A DNA stretch of 64,000 nucleotides from Thermococcus paralvinellae (GTDB lineage Archaea > Methanobacteriota_B > Thermococci > Thermococcales > Thermococcaceae). The notes under the pieces are model-generated. The model was not told where the DNA came from. It was given only the letters and a program-made list of their open reading frames with translations, and searched no databases. This document shows, in pieces, positions 24,136-32,650 of this stretch (position 1 is the stretch's first letter; each line of letters opens with the position of its first letter). The DNA lies in the NCBI RefSeq assembly GCF_000517445.1, contig NZ_CP006965.1:1526681-1590680 (forward strand), read 5' to 3'. Position numbers and translations under genes: made by a program.

Positions 24136-26361
24136 ATGGCAGTTAAGGATTGTCCAGAGTGTCATGGAACTGGAAAAGTAAAAGCAGGCGAGAAGGAGTG
24201 TGAGGTCTGCAACGGATGGGGTTATGTACCAGCCGATTTCAAGCTTGATGAGCATCTGAAAGGTTACAAAAACCTTGATTACTTTGGTGTTGATGAAGAT
24301 GTGGATGAAATACCTTGTCCTGAGTGTCACGGAAAAGGTGTCGTGCCAGTTTATGACATATGCCCAAACTGCGGAGGGACTGGGAGAGTTTTAGCTTGTG
24401 ACATATGTGGAAAAGTAAAAGAACCCTGGGAACCGGGCATGGAAACGACTTGGGTCTGCCCAGAATGTGAGAGGAAATTTAAGATTGTCTACATCCTTGA
24501 TAAGACATGTGACTATGAAGATGTTGAAATCGGAAAGATTTACAAGGGTGTTATTGACAGAGTGGAGCGCTTTGGTGTTTTTGTTAAGCTCAATCCTCAT
24601 GTTGTGGGTTTAATCAAACGTAAAGATCTACTTGGAGGCAAGGAATACAAGCCTGGAATGGAAATTCTAGTGCAAGTTTTAGATGTTAGACCCGAGAAAA
24701 GGGAGATAGACTTTATAGAATCAGCATTAAGACAGTACAAGGAAGTAGCCGTAAGGAAAGAGCTCCCTGTTACCCCAATTGAAGAGCTCAGCGAAGAATT
24801 AGCCGGAAAGACAGTGAGAATAAGGGGCAAGATAATACAGGTTCAAGTCACGGGTGGCCCAACAGTTTTCACAATAACTGATGGAACTGGCATAACATGG
24901 GCAGCTGCCTTTGAAGCCCCAGGTGTGAGAGCTTATCCGAACATAAACGTTGGGGATATAGTTGAAATAATAGGAAAAGTGTCATTTCATGCTGGTGAAA
25001 TTCAGATAGAGATAAGCGATATGTCAAGACTGTGGGGACCTGAGGCAGCTGAAGTCAAGAAGAGAATTGAGGAGGAGCTTGACAAAAAAGCACAGCCGGA
25101 AGATGTGGGCTTCTTGGTTGAGAGCGAAGTTCTTGAAAAGCTTAAACCAAAAATAATGAAGGCTGCTTTCATTATCAGGAGAGCAATCTATGAAGGAAGA
25201 CCTATTCTGCTTAGGCACCACGCAGATACAGATGGTTATGTCTCTGGATTAGCTTTGGAGAGTGCTATAGTTCCTCTCTTAAAGGAGGTATCACCAGACC
25301 CAGAGGCCGAGTGGCACCTCTTCAAGAGAAGACCATCAAGAGCACCGTTCTATGAGCTTGAGGACGTTTTGAAAGACATAATCTTTGCTGTCGAGGATTC
25401 GATGAAGTTCGGTGAACCTTTGCCGTTAGTTGTGATAGTTGACAACGGAGGAACAACAGAAGACATTCCAGCATACAGGAGGTTAAAGGCATATGGAGTT
25501 CCAATCGTTGTCGTTGATCACCACGACCCGAGAGATTTCATAAGTGAAGACAAAGCGGCAGTTGATGAGTGGGTTGACGTTCATATCAATCCCCATCTTG
25601 TCAAGAGAGGTTACTATGAGCTGACAGCTGGAATGCTAGCAACTGAGCTTGCGAGATTCATAAACCCGAAAGTAGAAGACAAGATAAAGCACCTTCCAGC
25701 CATAGCTGGAACCGGAGATAGGAGCAAGGCTCCAGAATTTGAACAGTATTTGAAGATTGCAAAAGAGGCAAAAGGGTTGGAAGAGGAAGACTTAAAGAAG
25801 ATTGCTGAAGTCATTGATCATGAGGCATATTACTGGAAGTTCATGGATGGAAGGGGAATAATTGAAGAGATTCTTCTCCTCACTGGAAATCTCCAGAGGC
25901 ATAGAAAGCTAATTGATGCAATCTATCCGGAGGTCAAGGCAAAACAAGAAAAAGCACTCAAAGCTTCTCTGCCGCATGTAAAGAGCATTGTTTTGCCAAA
26001 TGGAATAAGATTCAACACAATTGATATTGAGCTTTATGCCCCAAAGTTCGAGTATCCATCACCAGGAAAACTGAGCGGTTTAATTCACGACTACTTCAAG
26101 GAGAAATATGGTGAAGATTCGCCGATATTAACTCTAGCTTATGGTCCAGACTTTGCAGTGATTAGGGCGAGTGATGGAATGGCAGCTTATGGATTCGACC
26201 TCAACGAAATTATCAAGGTTCTTCAGGAGAAGCTTCCAGATGCGGGAGTAGAAGGTGGGGGACACAGCTACGCCGGTTCAATAAAGTTCTTTGAAGGCAA
26301 GAGAAAAGAAGTTCTTGAGGAGTTTGCAAAGCAGGTTGTTAAGTTGAAGAAAAATGCTTAA
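24136..26361 (+). CDS. DHH-family nuclease with DnaJ-type zinc fingers, S1 and OB domains (HAN-like)
   Basis: A 741-residue multidomain protein. Four CxxCxGxG repeats (CPECHGTG, CEVCNGWG, CPECHGKG, CPNCGGTG) and an extra CDIC...CPEC pair occupy residues 1-115. An S1-like domain follows (IGKIYKGVIDRVERFGVFVKL), then an OB fold (GKTVRIRGKIIQVQVTGGPTVFTITDGTGITWAAAF). The DHH phosphoesterase domain has RHHADTDGYVSG, VVIVDNGG, VVVDHHD and a DHHA1-like end with VEGGGHSYAGSIKF. The architecture matches what I recall for the Hef-associated nuclease HAN of Pyrococcus, a 3'-5' exonuclease linked to repair; that name is by recall, not by search. The ATG at 24136 follows GGGGTGAGCGAG. Confidence 0.88.
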   Translation: MAVKDCPECHGTGKVKAGEKECEVCNGWGYVPADFKLDEHLKGYKNLDYFGVDEDVDEIPCPECHGKGVVPVYDICPNCGGTGRVLACDICGKVKEPWEPGMETTWVCPECERKFKIVYILDKTCDYEDVEIGKIYKGVIDRVERFGVFVKLNPHVVGLIKRKDLLGGKEYKPGMEILVQVLDVRPEKREIDFIESALRQYKEVAVRKELPVTPIEELSEELAGKTVRIRGKIIQVQVTGGPTVFTITDGTGITWAAAFEAPGVRAYPNINVGDIVEIIGKVSFHAGEIQIEISDMSRLWGPEAAEVKKRIEEELDKKAQPEDVGFLVESEVLEKLKPKIMKAAFIIRRAIYEGRPILLRHHADTDGYVSGLALESAIVPLLKEVSPDPEAEWHLFKRRPSRAPFYELEDVLKDIIFAVEDSMKFGEPLPLVVIVDNGGTTEDIPAYRRLKAYGVPIVVVDHHDPRDFISEDKAAVDEWVDVHINPHLVKRGYYELTAGMLATELARFINPKVEDKIKHLPAIAGTGDRSKAPEFEQYLKIAKEAKGLEEEDLKKIAEVIDHEAYYWKFMDGRGIIEEILLLTGNLQRHRKLIDAIYPEVKAKQEKALKASLPHVKSIVLPNGIRFNTIDIELYAPKFEYPSPGKLSGLIHDYFKEKYGEDSPILTLAYGPDFAVIRASDGMAAYGFDLNEIIKVLQEKLPDAGVEGGGHSYAGSIKFFEGKRKEVLEEFAKQVVKLKKNA

Positions 26362-26411
26362 CTTCCTTAACTCTTTTATACCTTCACTCATAATTTTCTC
26401 TGGTGATGACA

Positions 26412-26630
26412 ATGTTCATGGCGGAGTTCAAGCTTAGATACGGTTCTATGAAATGGTATGTCAGAAGGATTGTTGAGGCTAAAACTCTTGAAGAAGCAAA
26501 GGAGCTGGCAGAGAGATATGTAAAGGCAATAAACAAGGGAGAAGTTAAGTGGGAGTTGAACGATATTTATGAAGTTGACAAACCGCTTACAATAACGAAG
26601 GAAATGGTGGAGAAGCTCGAAAAAGCTTAG
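26412..26630 (+). CDS. Small conserved hypothetical protein
   Basis: A 72-residue soluble protein beginning MFMAEFKLRYGSMKWYVRRIVEAKTLEEAKELAERYVKAIN. It has a beta-strand/helix pattern with a central amphipathic helix but no motif I can name. The ATG at 26412 follows GGTGATGACA, and a TATA-like CTTTTATACC lies around 26371-26380, so it has its own promoter after the DHH gene. Composition and codon use match neighbouring genes. Function unknown. Confidence 0.72.
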   Translation: MFMAEFKLRYGSMKWYVRRIVEAKTLEEAKELAERYVKAINKGEVKWELNDIYEVDKPLTITKEMVEKLEKA

Positions 26631-26736
26631 CAAAGTTTTAGTGCTCTCATCTTTTGCTCTCCTATCATCTCCGTACTTCTTCTGTAGGTTCACTAAGAAG
26701 ATAGAAGAGTAAACATTACACAAAAAACATTACTCC

Positions 26737-27915
26737 TCACTCCTCCTTAACTAACATCATCAACATCATAGCCAATGCACTCATTGCTGCTGCATAAAGA
26801 AAGCTGTATTTCAGCGAATAGCTCTGCCACAGCCAGCCTGCAATTACCGATGCCGGAAAGACAAAGAACCCAAAGACTGTATGATATGCTCCAATTATAG
26901 TTCCTTTCTCAAAGTCCTTAGCTAAATCTGCCATGTAAGCCCTTGGAATAGTGTCCTCAATAGCCAGATAGACACCATAAAGAATAAATCCAACTAAGAG
27001 CATCCACAAAGTTTTTGCATATGCAAATGTTAAAGCTGCCAATGTTGCAACACCAAATCCAGCTGTTATAACTGCTTTTTTGCTAACTTTGTCCGAGTAA
27101 ACACCTATCGGGTAAGCTGACAACGCATAAATAGCATTAAAGAGAGCATAAAAGCCCAAGCTTTGAACAACCGAGTAGCCAAGCTCCTGAGCTTTCCACA
27201 TTGTAAAGGCATAGCTGTATCTTCCAAGAGCTCCGATAGCAACTACAAGCAAAAATAACTTCAAATTTCTGCTCTTCAATGCTGAAATTCCTTTGATTTT
27301 CTTCTTAACTTCTGCCCCAGTGTCCTTTATAAGGAAGATTATTATCAAGATGCTCAACGCACCAGGAAGAGCTGATAAAAGGAAAATCCTTCTGTAGGCA
27401 ACGTCAATTGGATACTTAGAGAATAAAGCCAAAAGTCCAATGGCAACTAACGGCCCAGCAAAGGCTCCCATGGTGTCCATCATCCTATGAAAGCCGAAGG
27501 ATTTACCCGTCTTTCCCTTTTCAGTTGACTCAGCTATCAAAGCATCTCTTGGAGCTGTCCTGATACCTTTTCCCACCCTATCAATAATTCTTAAGCCTAA
27601 AAAATCCCACCATGAGTGTGTAAAAGCCAGAGCACCTTTCGAGATTGTTGAAAGAGTGTAGCCTAGAATCACAAAAACCTTCCTCTGCCTGAATTTATCA
27701 CTGATATACCCAAAAATAACCTTAAAGAGAGAGCTTAAGCTCTCAATGAGACCCATTATAGAACCACTCGCAAGCTTCCCAATCTTCAAAACTTCAGTTA
27801 AATATGCCGGAACAATCGGTGCAATCATCTCGCTGCTCATATCATTGAGAAAGCTAACAATACCTAACAGAAATACATTCCAGCTTATTCCAAAGATTTT
27901 CTTCTCTTTATTCAT
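26737..27915 (-). CDS. MFS transporter, PadR-linked efflux candidate
   Basis: A 392-residue major facilitator with 11-12 helices. The N-terminal FLNDMSSEMIAPIVPAYL and the loop GYISDKFRQRKVFVILGY are typical, as is RIIDRVGKGIRTAPRDALIAES, a signature of a family often annotated as multidrug or sugar efflux. The ATG at 27915 follows GGGTGATTGC and overlaps the end of the PadR-type gene by eight bases, so regulator and transporter form one operon. That pairing suggests efflux induced by a toxic ligand, by analogy with bacterial PadR systems. Confidence 0.9.
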   Translation of the reverse strand: MNKEKKIFGISWNVFLLGIVSFLNDMSSEMIAPIVPAYLTEVLKIGKLASGSIMGLIESLSSLFKVIFGYISDKFRQRKVFVILGYTLSTISKGALAFTHSWWDFLGLRIIDRVGKGIRTAPRDALIAESTEKGKTGKSFGFHRMMDTMGAFAGPLVAIGLLALFSKYPIDVAYRRIFLLSALPGALSILIIIFLIKDTGAEVKKKIKGISALKSRNLKLFLLVVAIGALGRYSYAFTMWKAQELGYSVVQSLGFYALFNAIYALSAYPIGVYSDKVSKKAVITAGFGVATLAALTFAYAKTLWMLLVGFILYGVYLAIEDTIPRAYMADLAKDFEKGTIIGAYHTVFGFFVFPASVIAGWLWQSYSLKYSFLYAAAMSALAMMLMMLVKEE

Positions 27916-28216
27916 CGCAATCACCCAAGATTTCGTTGCAGAGCTCTTTAACTTTTTTCTTACCCTCTTCCAAAACTTCTAAGCCCTTTGGGGTTATTTC
28001 ATAGAGTCGGACTCTTTTCCCATTCCTAACTTCCCATCTGCTCTTTAAAAGCCCAGAAACTTCCATCTTATGTAAGAGCGGATATATCGTTCCAGGGCTA
28101 ACTTCATAGCCATGCCTTCTCAGCTCTTCAATCATGAACACGCCAGTTATCGGTTCTTTGCTTGCATGATGCAGTATGTGCAACCCCATGAAGCCAAGCA
28201 AGATGCGTCGTATCAT
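27908..28216 (-). CDS. PadR-family transcriptional regulator
   Basis: A 102-residue winged-helix repressor. The PadR core is clear: ILHHASKEPITGVFMIEELRRHGYEVSPGTIYPLLHKMEVSGLLKSRWEVRNGKRVRLYEITPKGLEVL. The C-terminal helix for dimerisation is short (EEGKKKVKELCNEILGD), as in PadR subfamily 2. The ATG at 28216 follows GGTGTTCGAT. A palindromic element with three half-sites covers the region from 28215 to 28244, between TATA box and start codon, so autorepression is likely. The next gene in the operon is an MFS transporter. Confidence 0.92.
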   Translation of the reverse strand: MIRRILLGFMGLHILHHASKEPITGVFMIEELRRHGYEVSPGTIYPLLHKMEVSGLLKSRWEVRNGKRVRLYEITPKGLEVLEEGKKKVKELCNEILGDCDE

Positions 28217-28244
28217 ATCGAACACCGATATCGAATTTCGATAT
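28215..28244 (-). promoter_or_regulatory. PadR operator: perfect 17-bp palindrome plus a third half-site
   Basis: ATATCGAA-T-TTCGATAT (28228-28244) is a perfect palindrome. A further copy of ATATCGAA lies at 28215-28222, 13 bases from the first in direct orientation and overlapping the start codon. A TATA-like TTTTTAA on the minus strand lies just upstream (about 28252-28260). The site would block transcription start and possibly translation initiation. Confidence 0.7.
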
Positions 28245-28291
28245 TAGAGTTAAAAACATTTTCCCTCTGAGTATAAAACAAATAAAGAGGA

Positions 28292-28678
28292 TCAAGGCTC
28301 AAGCACATGCTTCTCTAAAACGTAGCAGTGAAATTTCCCTTCCAGCACTTTCTCGTTTCTCTGATTGAAAACTTCAACGTGGACTACTTTCTTTCTGCCT
28401 AAATCCTCCACAAGTTTTGCTTTAGCTAAAAGTTCATCTCCAACTTTTACGGGCTTTGTGAACTTTACTTCAGCCTTTCCCAAAACAACTGTTGGCTCAT
28501 TTACAGCAAGCATTGCAGCGTAGTCTGCCAACCCAAAGGTAAAGCCGCCGTGAACTAATCCATATTCATCAACTTTCATCTCATCAATAGTCTTCAGCTT
28601 AACTTCTGCATATCCCTCTTCAATCTTTATAGGCTCCCCAACCAATCGTTTAGAAGTCAAGTTATGGGTTCTCTGCAT
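28292..28678 (-). CDS. Hotdog-fold thioesterase (PaaI-like)
   Basis: A 128-residue single hotdog-domain protein of the acyl-CoA thioesterase superfamily. The catalytic-loop signature is GLVHGGFTFGLADYAAMLAVNEP, followed by KAEVKFTKPVKVGDELLAKAKL and VVHVEVFNQRNEKVLEGKFHCYVL. Proteins of this group hydrolyse acyl- or phenylacetyl-CoA thioesters as tetramers. The ATG at 28678 follows GGTGAGCATA; the GTG at 28687 lies within that site. It appears monocistronic with a TATA-like GTTTATATTT upstream. The physiological substrate is unknown. Confidence 0.85.
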   Translation of the reverse strand: MQRTHNLTSKRLVGEPIKIEEGYAEVKLKTIDEMKVDEYGLVHGGFTFGLADYAAMLAVNEPTVVLGKAEVKFTKPVKVGDELLAKAKLVEDLGRKKVVHVEVFNQRNEKVLEGKFHCYVLEKHVLEP

Positions 28679-28781
28679 TATGCTCACCAGTGTAACATGA
28701 TATGCATGAAAATATAAACTTTTACATACATGAAAAACTTTAAATATTCAACTTGAAACTTTTATTACAGGTGGTTGGAAA

Positions 28782-29417
28782 ATGGCATACTATGAGCACG
28801 CTCCCGAATATGGGGCTTATATCCTTATGATGCTCTGCTACTTCATTTTCTCATGGGTGATAATAGTTCTTGGAGCCTATATCAACAGAGAAGCATTAAT
28901 AAAGAATCCTAGCTTTGGAGAAATTCCTCACGGAAAGAAGGTATTTCTTAAAAAATGGGCTCCTTGGCTCTTAATTGGCCTTTTGTTATGGTCTTTCTCA
29001 ACCTTCAAGCTCACTGATTATTACCTTTCAACCTACTCCTTTGAAATGACTGGAACCCATTTTACAGCCTCTTCACTCCTTGAGGACATGAAAAGCAACG
29101 AAAGATACAGATTTGATGTTGAAGGAATTCAAAAACTCGGAATACCCCACTATGGACTGCTCAAAGGATACAAGCTTCAAGATTCTGTGAGAGAAGGTCT
29201 AATAACAAAACGAGTTGGCCAAATTGTAATTCTTCAAGGATATCCACTTGTTCCTGTAGTAAAGCTATACATCTACGAGGTGAACGGGAGGCAAGTCAAA
29301 TCGCTAAGGACAGCGTACATATTCTTCCCACAATCCCCAGGAGGAAGGCTATCCGCGATATTCAACTTCCCATTCGAAATGTTCTTCTGGCAAGCTGGAG
29401 GGGGACCTGGAGCTTAG
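28782..29417 (+). CDS. Two-helix membrane protein of unknown function
   Basis: A 211-residue protein that I do not recognise. Two membrane helices are evident near residues 12-33 (ILMMLCYFIFSWVIIVLGAYI) and 59-73 (WAPWLLIGLLLWSF). The remaining 135 residues form an extracytoplasmic or cytoplasmic mixed domain (FDVEGIQKLGIPHYGLLKGYKLQDSV...VVILQGYPLVPVVKLYIYEVNG), ending in GGGPGA. The ATG at 28782 follows AGGTGG. TATA-like sequence TTTAAATATT lies at 28739-28748. It is followed by a small gene, DUF2240, that has its own ribosome binding site. Confidence 0.7.
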   Translation: MAYYEHAPEYGAYILMMLCYFIFSWVIIVLGAYINREALIKNPSFGEIPHGKKVFLKKWAPWLLIGLLLWSFSTFKLTDYYLSTYSFEMTGTHFTASSLLEDMKSNERYRFDVEGIQKLGIPHYGLLKGYKLQDSVREGLITKRVGQIVILQGYPLVPVVKLYIYEVNGRQVKSLRTAYIFFPQSPGGRLSAIFNFPFEMFFWQAGGGPGA

Positions 29418-29462
29418 TAAAGCTTTTCTACTTCTTTTGCCTAATTTTAATTGGTGAACTAG

Positions 29463-29861
29463 GTGAAAGAGCTAAAAAATGCCATCCTCTATAAGGGTTC
29501 AAATGAATTTACAAAGCAAGAGTTAATTGGGATTCTCGTTGTTAGGCTCAGGCTAATGGGGGTTAAAGAAGCTAAAGAACTCATAGAAAATGCCCTTGAG
29601 AAAGGTATTATTGAAGAAAAAGATGGAAAACTCATAATTAATGAAGAAGTTCTTGAAAAGGAAGAGAGGGAAGAGGATTTGTTTGGAAAAATGGTAGCAT
29701 ACATTGCGCGAAAATTGGGCTGGAGTGAATTTGAAGTTCTTGAAGATATAAAGAAATTCTCGGAGAGATACGGGAATTTGGATAAAAAAATTGTGGCTTA
29801 TCTTTATGGAATTGACAAAGGAATTGATATGTCTAAATTTAAGGACAAACTGGAGGTGTGA
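29463..29861 (+). CDS. DUF2240 family protein
   Basis: A 132-residue helical protein of the archaeal DUF2240 family. The N-terminus (LKNAILYKGSNEFTKQELIGILVVRLRLMGVKEAKELIENALEKGII) looks like a winged helix, and the C-terminus (KMVAYIARKLGWSEFEVLEDIKKFSERYGNLDKKIVAYLYGIDKGIDMSKF) is the conserved DUF2240 part. Function is unknown. It starts with GTG at 29463, preceded by GGTGA at 29453. The nicotinamidase gene begins three bases after its stop, so the two share an operon. Confidence 0.82.
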   Translation: MKELKNAILYKGSNEFTKQELIGILVVRLRLMGVKEAKELIENALEKGIIEEKDGKLIINEEVLEKEEREEDLFGKMVAYIARKLGWSEFEVLEDIKKFSERYGNLDKKIVAYLYGIDKGIDMSKFKDKLEV

Positions 29862-29864
29862 GAA

Positions 29865-30401
29865 GTGGAAGCCCTAATAATTGTTGACATGCAAAAGGAT
29901 TTTATGCCCGGTGGAGCCTTACCAGTCCCAGATGGGGACAAAATAATCCCAAAGGTTGAGGAATATATAAAGAAATTTAAAGAGAAAGGAGCGCTAATTG
30001 TTGCTACAAGAGACTGGCATCCTCCAAATCACATAAGCTTTAAGGAACAAGGTGGTCCCTGGCCAAGGCACTGTGTTCAGAATACAGAGGGAGCCAAATT
30101 TGTAGTAAAGCTTCCAGAAGATGCAATAATAATTTCAAAAGCTGATAAACCTGACAAAGAGGCATATTCAGGTTTTGAAGGAACAAATTTGGCAGAAATG
30201 CTGAAAGAAAATGGCATAAGAAAAGTCTACATTTGTGGAGTTGCAACGGAATACTGTGTTAGAGCAACAGCATTAGATGCTCTAAGATATGGATTTGAAG
30301 TATATATCTTAAAAGACGCCATTAAAGGCATAAACCCAGAAGATGAGGAGAAAGTCCTCAAAGAACTTGAAAAGAAGGGGGCAAAAATAATCACTTTGTA
30401 A
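29865..30401 (+). CDS. pncA: Nicotinamidase
   Basis: A 178-residue isochorismatase-fold amidase converting nicotinamide to nicotinate in NAD salvage. The catalytic triad is readable as Asp8, Lys92 and Cys131, and the metal site as Asp50, His52 and His69 (RDWHPPNH, PRHC). The cis-peptide segment GVATEYCVRATALDAL is typical. Length and sequence fit the Pyrococcus enzyme of known structure. The GTG at 29865 follows GGAGGTG. It is the second gene of an operon with DUF2240 and its end overlaps the convergent AI-2E-type gene by 11 bases. Confidence 0.94.
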   Translation: MEALIIVDMQKDFMPGGALPVPDGDKIIPKVEEYIKKFKEKGALIVATRDWHPPNHISFKEQGGPWPRHCVQNTEGAKFVVKLPEDAIIISKADKPDKEAYSGFEGTNLAEMLKENGIRKVYICGVATEYCVRATALDALRYGFEVYILKDAIKGINPEDEEKVLKELEKKGAKIITL

Positions 30402-31374
30402 CTTTTCTCCATTCTTTTAATAGTGCCACCACCAAGTTCAACACGATTGGGCCTATTATCAAACCTTTGACTCCAAAGCTCCATGCACCACCAATCATTC
30501 CTACGAGAACCATGACTTCATCAAGTTGTGCCTCTTTTGCGACAAGTTTCGGTCTTATTGTGAAATCTGGAACTGGAGATACAAAGATGAAGCCGTAAAC
30601 TGCCAAGAGAATCGCTGTTAGTATATTCCCACTCCTAAAGAGGTATATCGCACCAGCCAACCATATCATCCAGCCTTCAAAGAGCGGAACAAAACTAAAG
30701 AGAATTGTCAAAAATCCTGCGATTATTGCTGTTGGAAAATCTGAGACCCTGAATATGATGAATCCAATTGTCATTAAAATTCCCTTGGCTATGTTAAGAA
30801 GAAGCCATGCTCTAACTAAAGCTTGGAGGGTTACATCTGCTCTCTTCAATAATTTTTCTGCCAATTCTTTGTTTTCCCTAGGTAAAAGTAGAAAAATCTG
30901 GTTTTTAATTGCTTCAGAGTTCACAAGAAAGTAGTAGAACATGACAACAAATATAACAAGCTGGAGGAGGTACCTTGGAATTGAAAATGTATATGAAAGG
31001 ATGTATTCAGAGAACTTAGGAGTGAACTGTGCATAGAATTTTTGGATTACATTAGTTAGCCCAAAGGGAAGAGTAAGAGTCTGACTCCAAGATATAAAAG
31101 CAATAACATCCTCATAGAATGACATTAAAACAGTTTTGAATATTAAAATCAACTCAATTGTTATACCAGTTACGATAAGGATTAAGAGAATAGTCAATAT
31201 TAGCGCTGATTTTTTGGTGCTGAGTTTATTTGAAAGGCATTTATGGATAGGATAAATGGCATATGTGATAATTGCAGCAAAGAAAATTGGGGATAACAAT
31301 TGTGAAACTGTACTCCATGCTAGGTAAAGAATTGCTATAACAATACTCCCCCAAACTAAAAATTCTGCTTTCAT
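30391..31374 (-). CDS. AI-2E family (PerM-like) membrane protein
   Basis: A 327-residue polytopic protein of the AI-2E/UPF0118 family. Hydrophobic helices bracket a middle segment, and the C-terminal signature FSFVPLFEGWMIWLAGAIYLFRSGN ... GPIVLNLVVALLKEW is clear. Members have been linked to autoinducer-2 export or Na+/H+ antiport; in archaea the role is unknown. The ATG at 31374 follows GGTGGGC. Upstream at 31430-31449 the decamer CAAAGATAAT occurs twice in tandem. Confidence 0.88.
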   Translation of the reverse strand: MKAEFLVWGSIVIAILYLAWSTVSQLLSPIFFAAIITYAIYPIHKCLSNKLSTKKSALILTILLILIVTGITIELILIFKTVLMSFYEDVIAFISWSQTLTLPFGLTNVIQKFYAQFTPKFSEYILSYTFSIPRYLLQLVIFVVMFYYFLVNSEAIKNQIFLLLPRENKELAEKLLKRADVTLQALVRAWLLLNIAKGILMTIGFIIFRVSDFPTAIIAGFLTILFSFVPLFEGWMIWLAGAIYLFRSGNILTAILLAVYGFIFVSPVPDFTIRPKLVAKEAQLDEVMVLVGMIGGAWSFGVKGLIIGPIVLNLVVALLKEWRKVTK

Positions 31375-31429
31375 AAAGCCCACCAATAAAATTATTATTG
31401 TCTCGGAACTTTTTAACTTTTAGCTCCTC

Positions 31430-31449
31430 CAAAGATAATCAAAGATAAT
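31430..31449. repeat. Tandem 10-bp direct repeat
   Basis: CAAAGATAAT is present twice without a gap, in the divergent spacer between the AI-2E-type gene and the small helical-protein gene. It could be a regulator site or chance in AT-rich sequence. Confidence 0.4.
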
Positions 31450-31493
31450 AATTATATTCCCAAGCACCTATTTTATTAGTGAGGGGATAACGG

Positions 31494-31811
31494 ATGGAAG
31501 AAGAGATGCTCAGGAAAATTAATGAGTACATAGAATCAGGGGACGAATACTTTAAAGAAGGAGACTATAGACTGGCATTTAGGTCTTATCTTGAGGCTAT
31601 GTACAGCATAAGTGTTTATCTAATTTATAGAGACTTAGGAATGTTGCTACCACCAAGTGGTGCTCTGGGAATGGTTAAGATTAGGTATCCAGATATATAT
31701 GAAGTTGTAGAAAAGTACCTTCCATATGAGACTAGAATAACAAGTGTTGATGAAGCTGTTGTAAAAAGCATTAGAGAAGACCTCATAAAGGTTTATAAGG
31801 AAAATATTTAA
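31494..31811 (+). CDS. Small HEPN-like helical protein
   Basis: A 105-residue helical protein. The segment INEYIESGDEYFKEGDYRLAFRSYLEAMYSISVYLIYRDLGMLLP resembles the first helices of HEPN or TPR-like domains. No Rx4-6H RNase motif is evident, and no nucleotidyltransferase partner is adjacent, so a toxin role is not supported. The ATG at 31494 follows GAGGGGAT. It stands alone between divergent and tandem neighbours. Function unknown. Confidence 0.65.
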   Translation: MEEEMLRKINEYIESGDEYFKEGDYRLAFRSYLEAMYSISVYLIYRDLGMLLPPSGALGMVKIRYPDIYEVVEKYLPYETRITSVDEAVVKSIREDLIKVYKENI

Positions 31812-31952
31812 GGATTTAAAGTCAAAGGGATAATATAAGGAGTAGGAGTCTTATGTATTTCACCATTTTTCTCTATCAACTATCTCCCTTTAAATACATT
31901 GCTTCCACTACTTCTTACATCTAGGTTAATGAGAAATTAATGAGGTGAAAGC

Positions 31953-32636
31953 ATGAGGATAGTTTCAGCTGACACTGGAGGGGCTGTGCTGGATGAGGAC
32001 TATGAACCAATAGGACTGATAGCAACCGCCGCTGTGCTCGTTGAAAAACCCTACAAAACAGCAACAATGAGCATAGTGAAATACGCTGATCCATTTAACT
32101 ATGACCTAAGTGGAAGAGAGGCAATTAAAGATGAAGTATTTCTAGCCATGAAGCTCGCTAAAAAAGTTAAACCAGATGTGATTCATTTAGATTCAAGCTT
32201 GGGCGGAATAGAACTCAGAAAACTTGATGACCCAACAATAGACGCATTAAGAATCTCAGATAGAGGCAAAGCAATATGGCATGAGCTGAGTAAAGACTTG
32301 CAGCCTTTAGCAAAGCGATTTTGGGAAGATACCGGGATAGAGATTTTGGCAATTGGAAAAGACAGCGTAGCTGTTAGGATTGCAGAAATTTACGCTGGAA
32401 TTTATTCAGCAAAATGGGCAGTTGAGCATGCAAAGAAAGAGGGCAACATAAAGATAGGTCTCCCGAGGTACATGAGAGTTGAAATCCATGAAAGCAGAAT
32501 TTACGGTGAAAGCTTAGATCCCAGAGAAGGTGGATTGTATGGAGAGATAGAGTCGAATAATGAAGGAATTGGCTGGGAGCTTTATCCCAACCCAGTAGCT
32601 AGGACTTTCATGGTTTTAGAGATATGGAAAGAATAA
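31953..32636 (+). CDS. DUF4152 protein, probable single-strand exonuclease (PfuExo I-like)
   Basis: A 227-residue protein with an RNase H-like outline: ADTGGAVLD at residues 6-14 gives the first acidic residue, VIHLDSSLGGIEL the second, and GKDSVAVRIAEIYAG follows. Sequence and length match, by recall, DUF4152 and the P. furiosus protein described as a single-strand-specific 3'-5' exonuclease (PfuExo I). I could not verify the identity by search. The ATG at 31953 follows GAGGTGAAAGC. A TATA-like CTTTAAATAC lies at 31889-31898. Confidence 0.72.
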   Translation: MRIVSADTGGAVLDEDYEPIGLIATAAVLVEKPYKTATMSIVKYADPFNYDLSGREAIKDEVFLAMKLAKKVKPDVIHLDSSLGGIELRKLDDPTIDALRISDRGKAIWHELSKDLQPLAKRFWEDTGIEILAIGKDSVAVRIAEIYAGIYSAKWAVEHAKKEGNIKIGLPRYMRVEIHESRIYGESLDPREGGLYGEIESNNEGIGWELYPNPVARTFMVLEIWKE

Positions 32637-32650
32637 AAGAAAGCTTACTC

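Noticed and set aside
26388-26723. 111-codon minus-strand open frame over the small gene at 26412-26630
   Set aside because: It is antisense to a gene with a good ribosome binding site, has a Cys/Leu/His-rich unnatural composition and no initiation signal.
26635-26735. Minus-strand GATGATA and GATGAGA boxes between two genes
   Set aside because: No CTGA boxes at suitable distances, so not a C/D box RNA.
31494-31811. Toxin-antitoxin (MNT-HEPN) interpretation of the small helical gene
   Set aside because: No nucleotidyltransferase partner next to it and no HEPN RNase motif is visible.
31853-31924. 23-codon frame with a GGAG upstream, in the spacer before the DUF4152 gene
   Set aside because: It spans the probable TATA box of the next gene and its product looks random.
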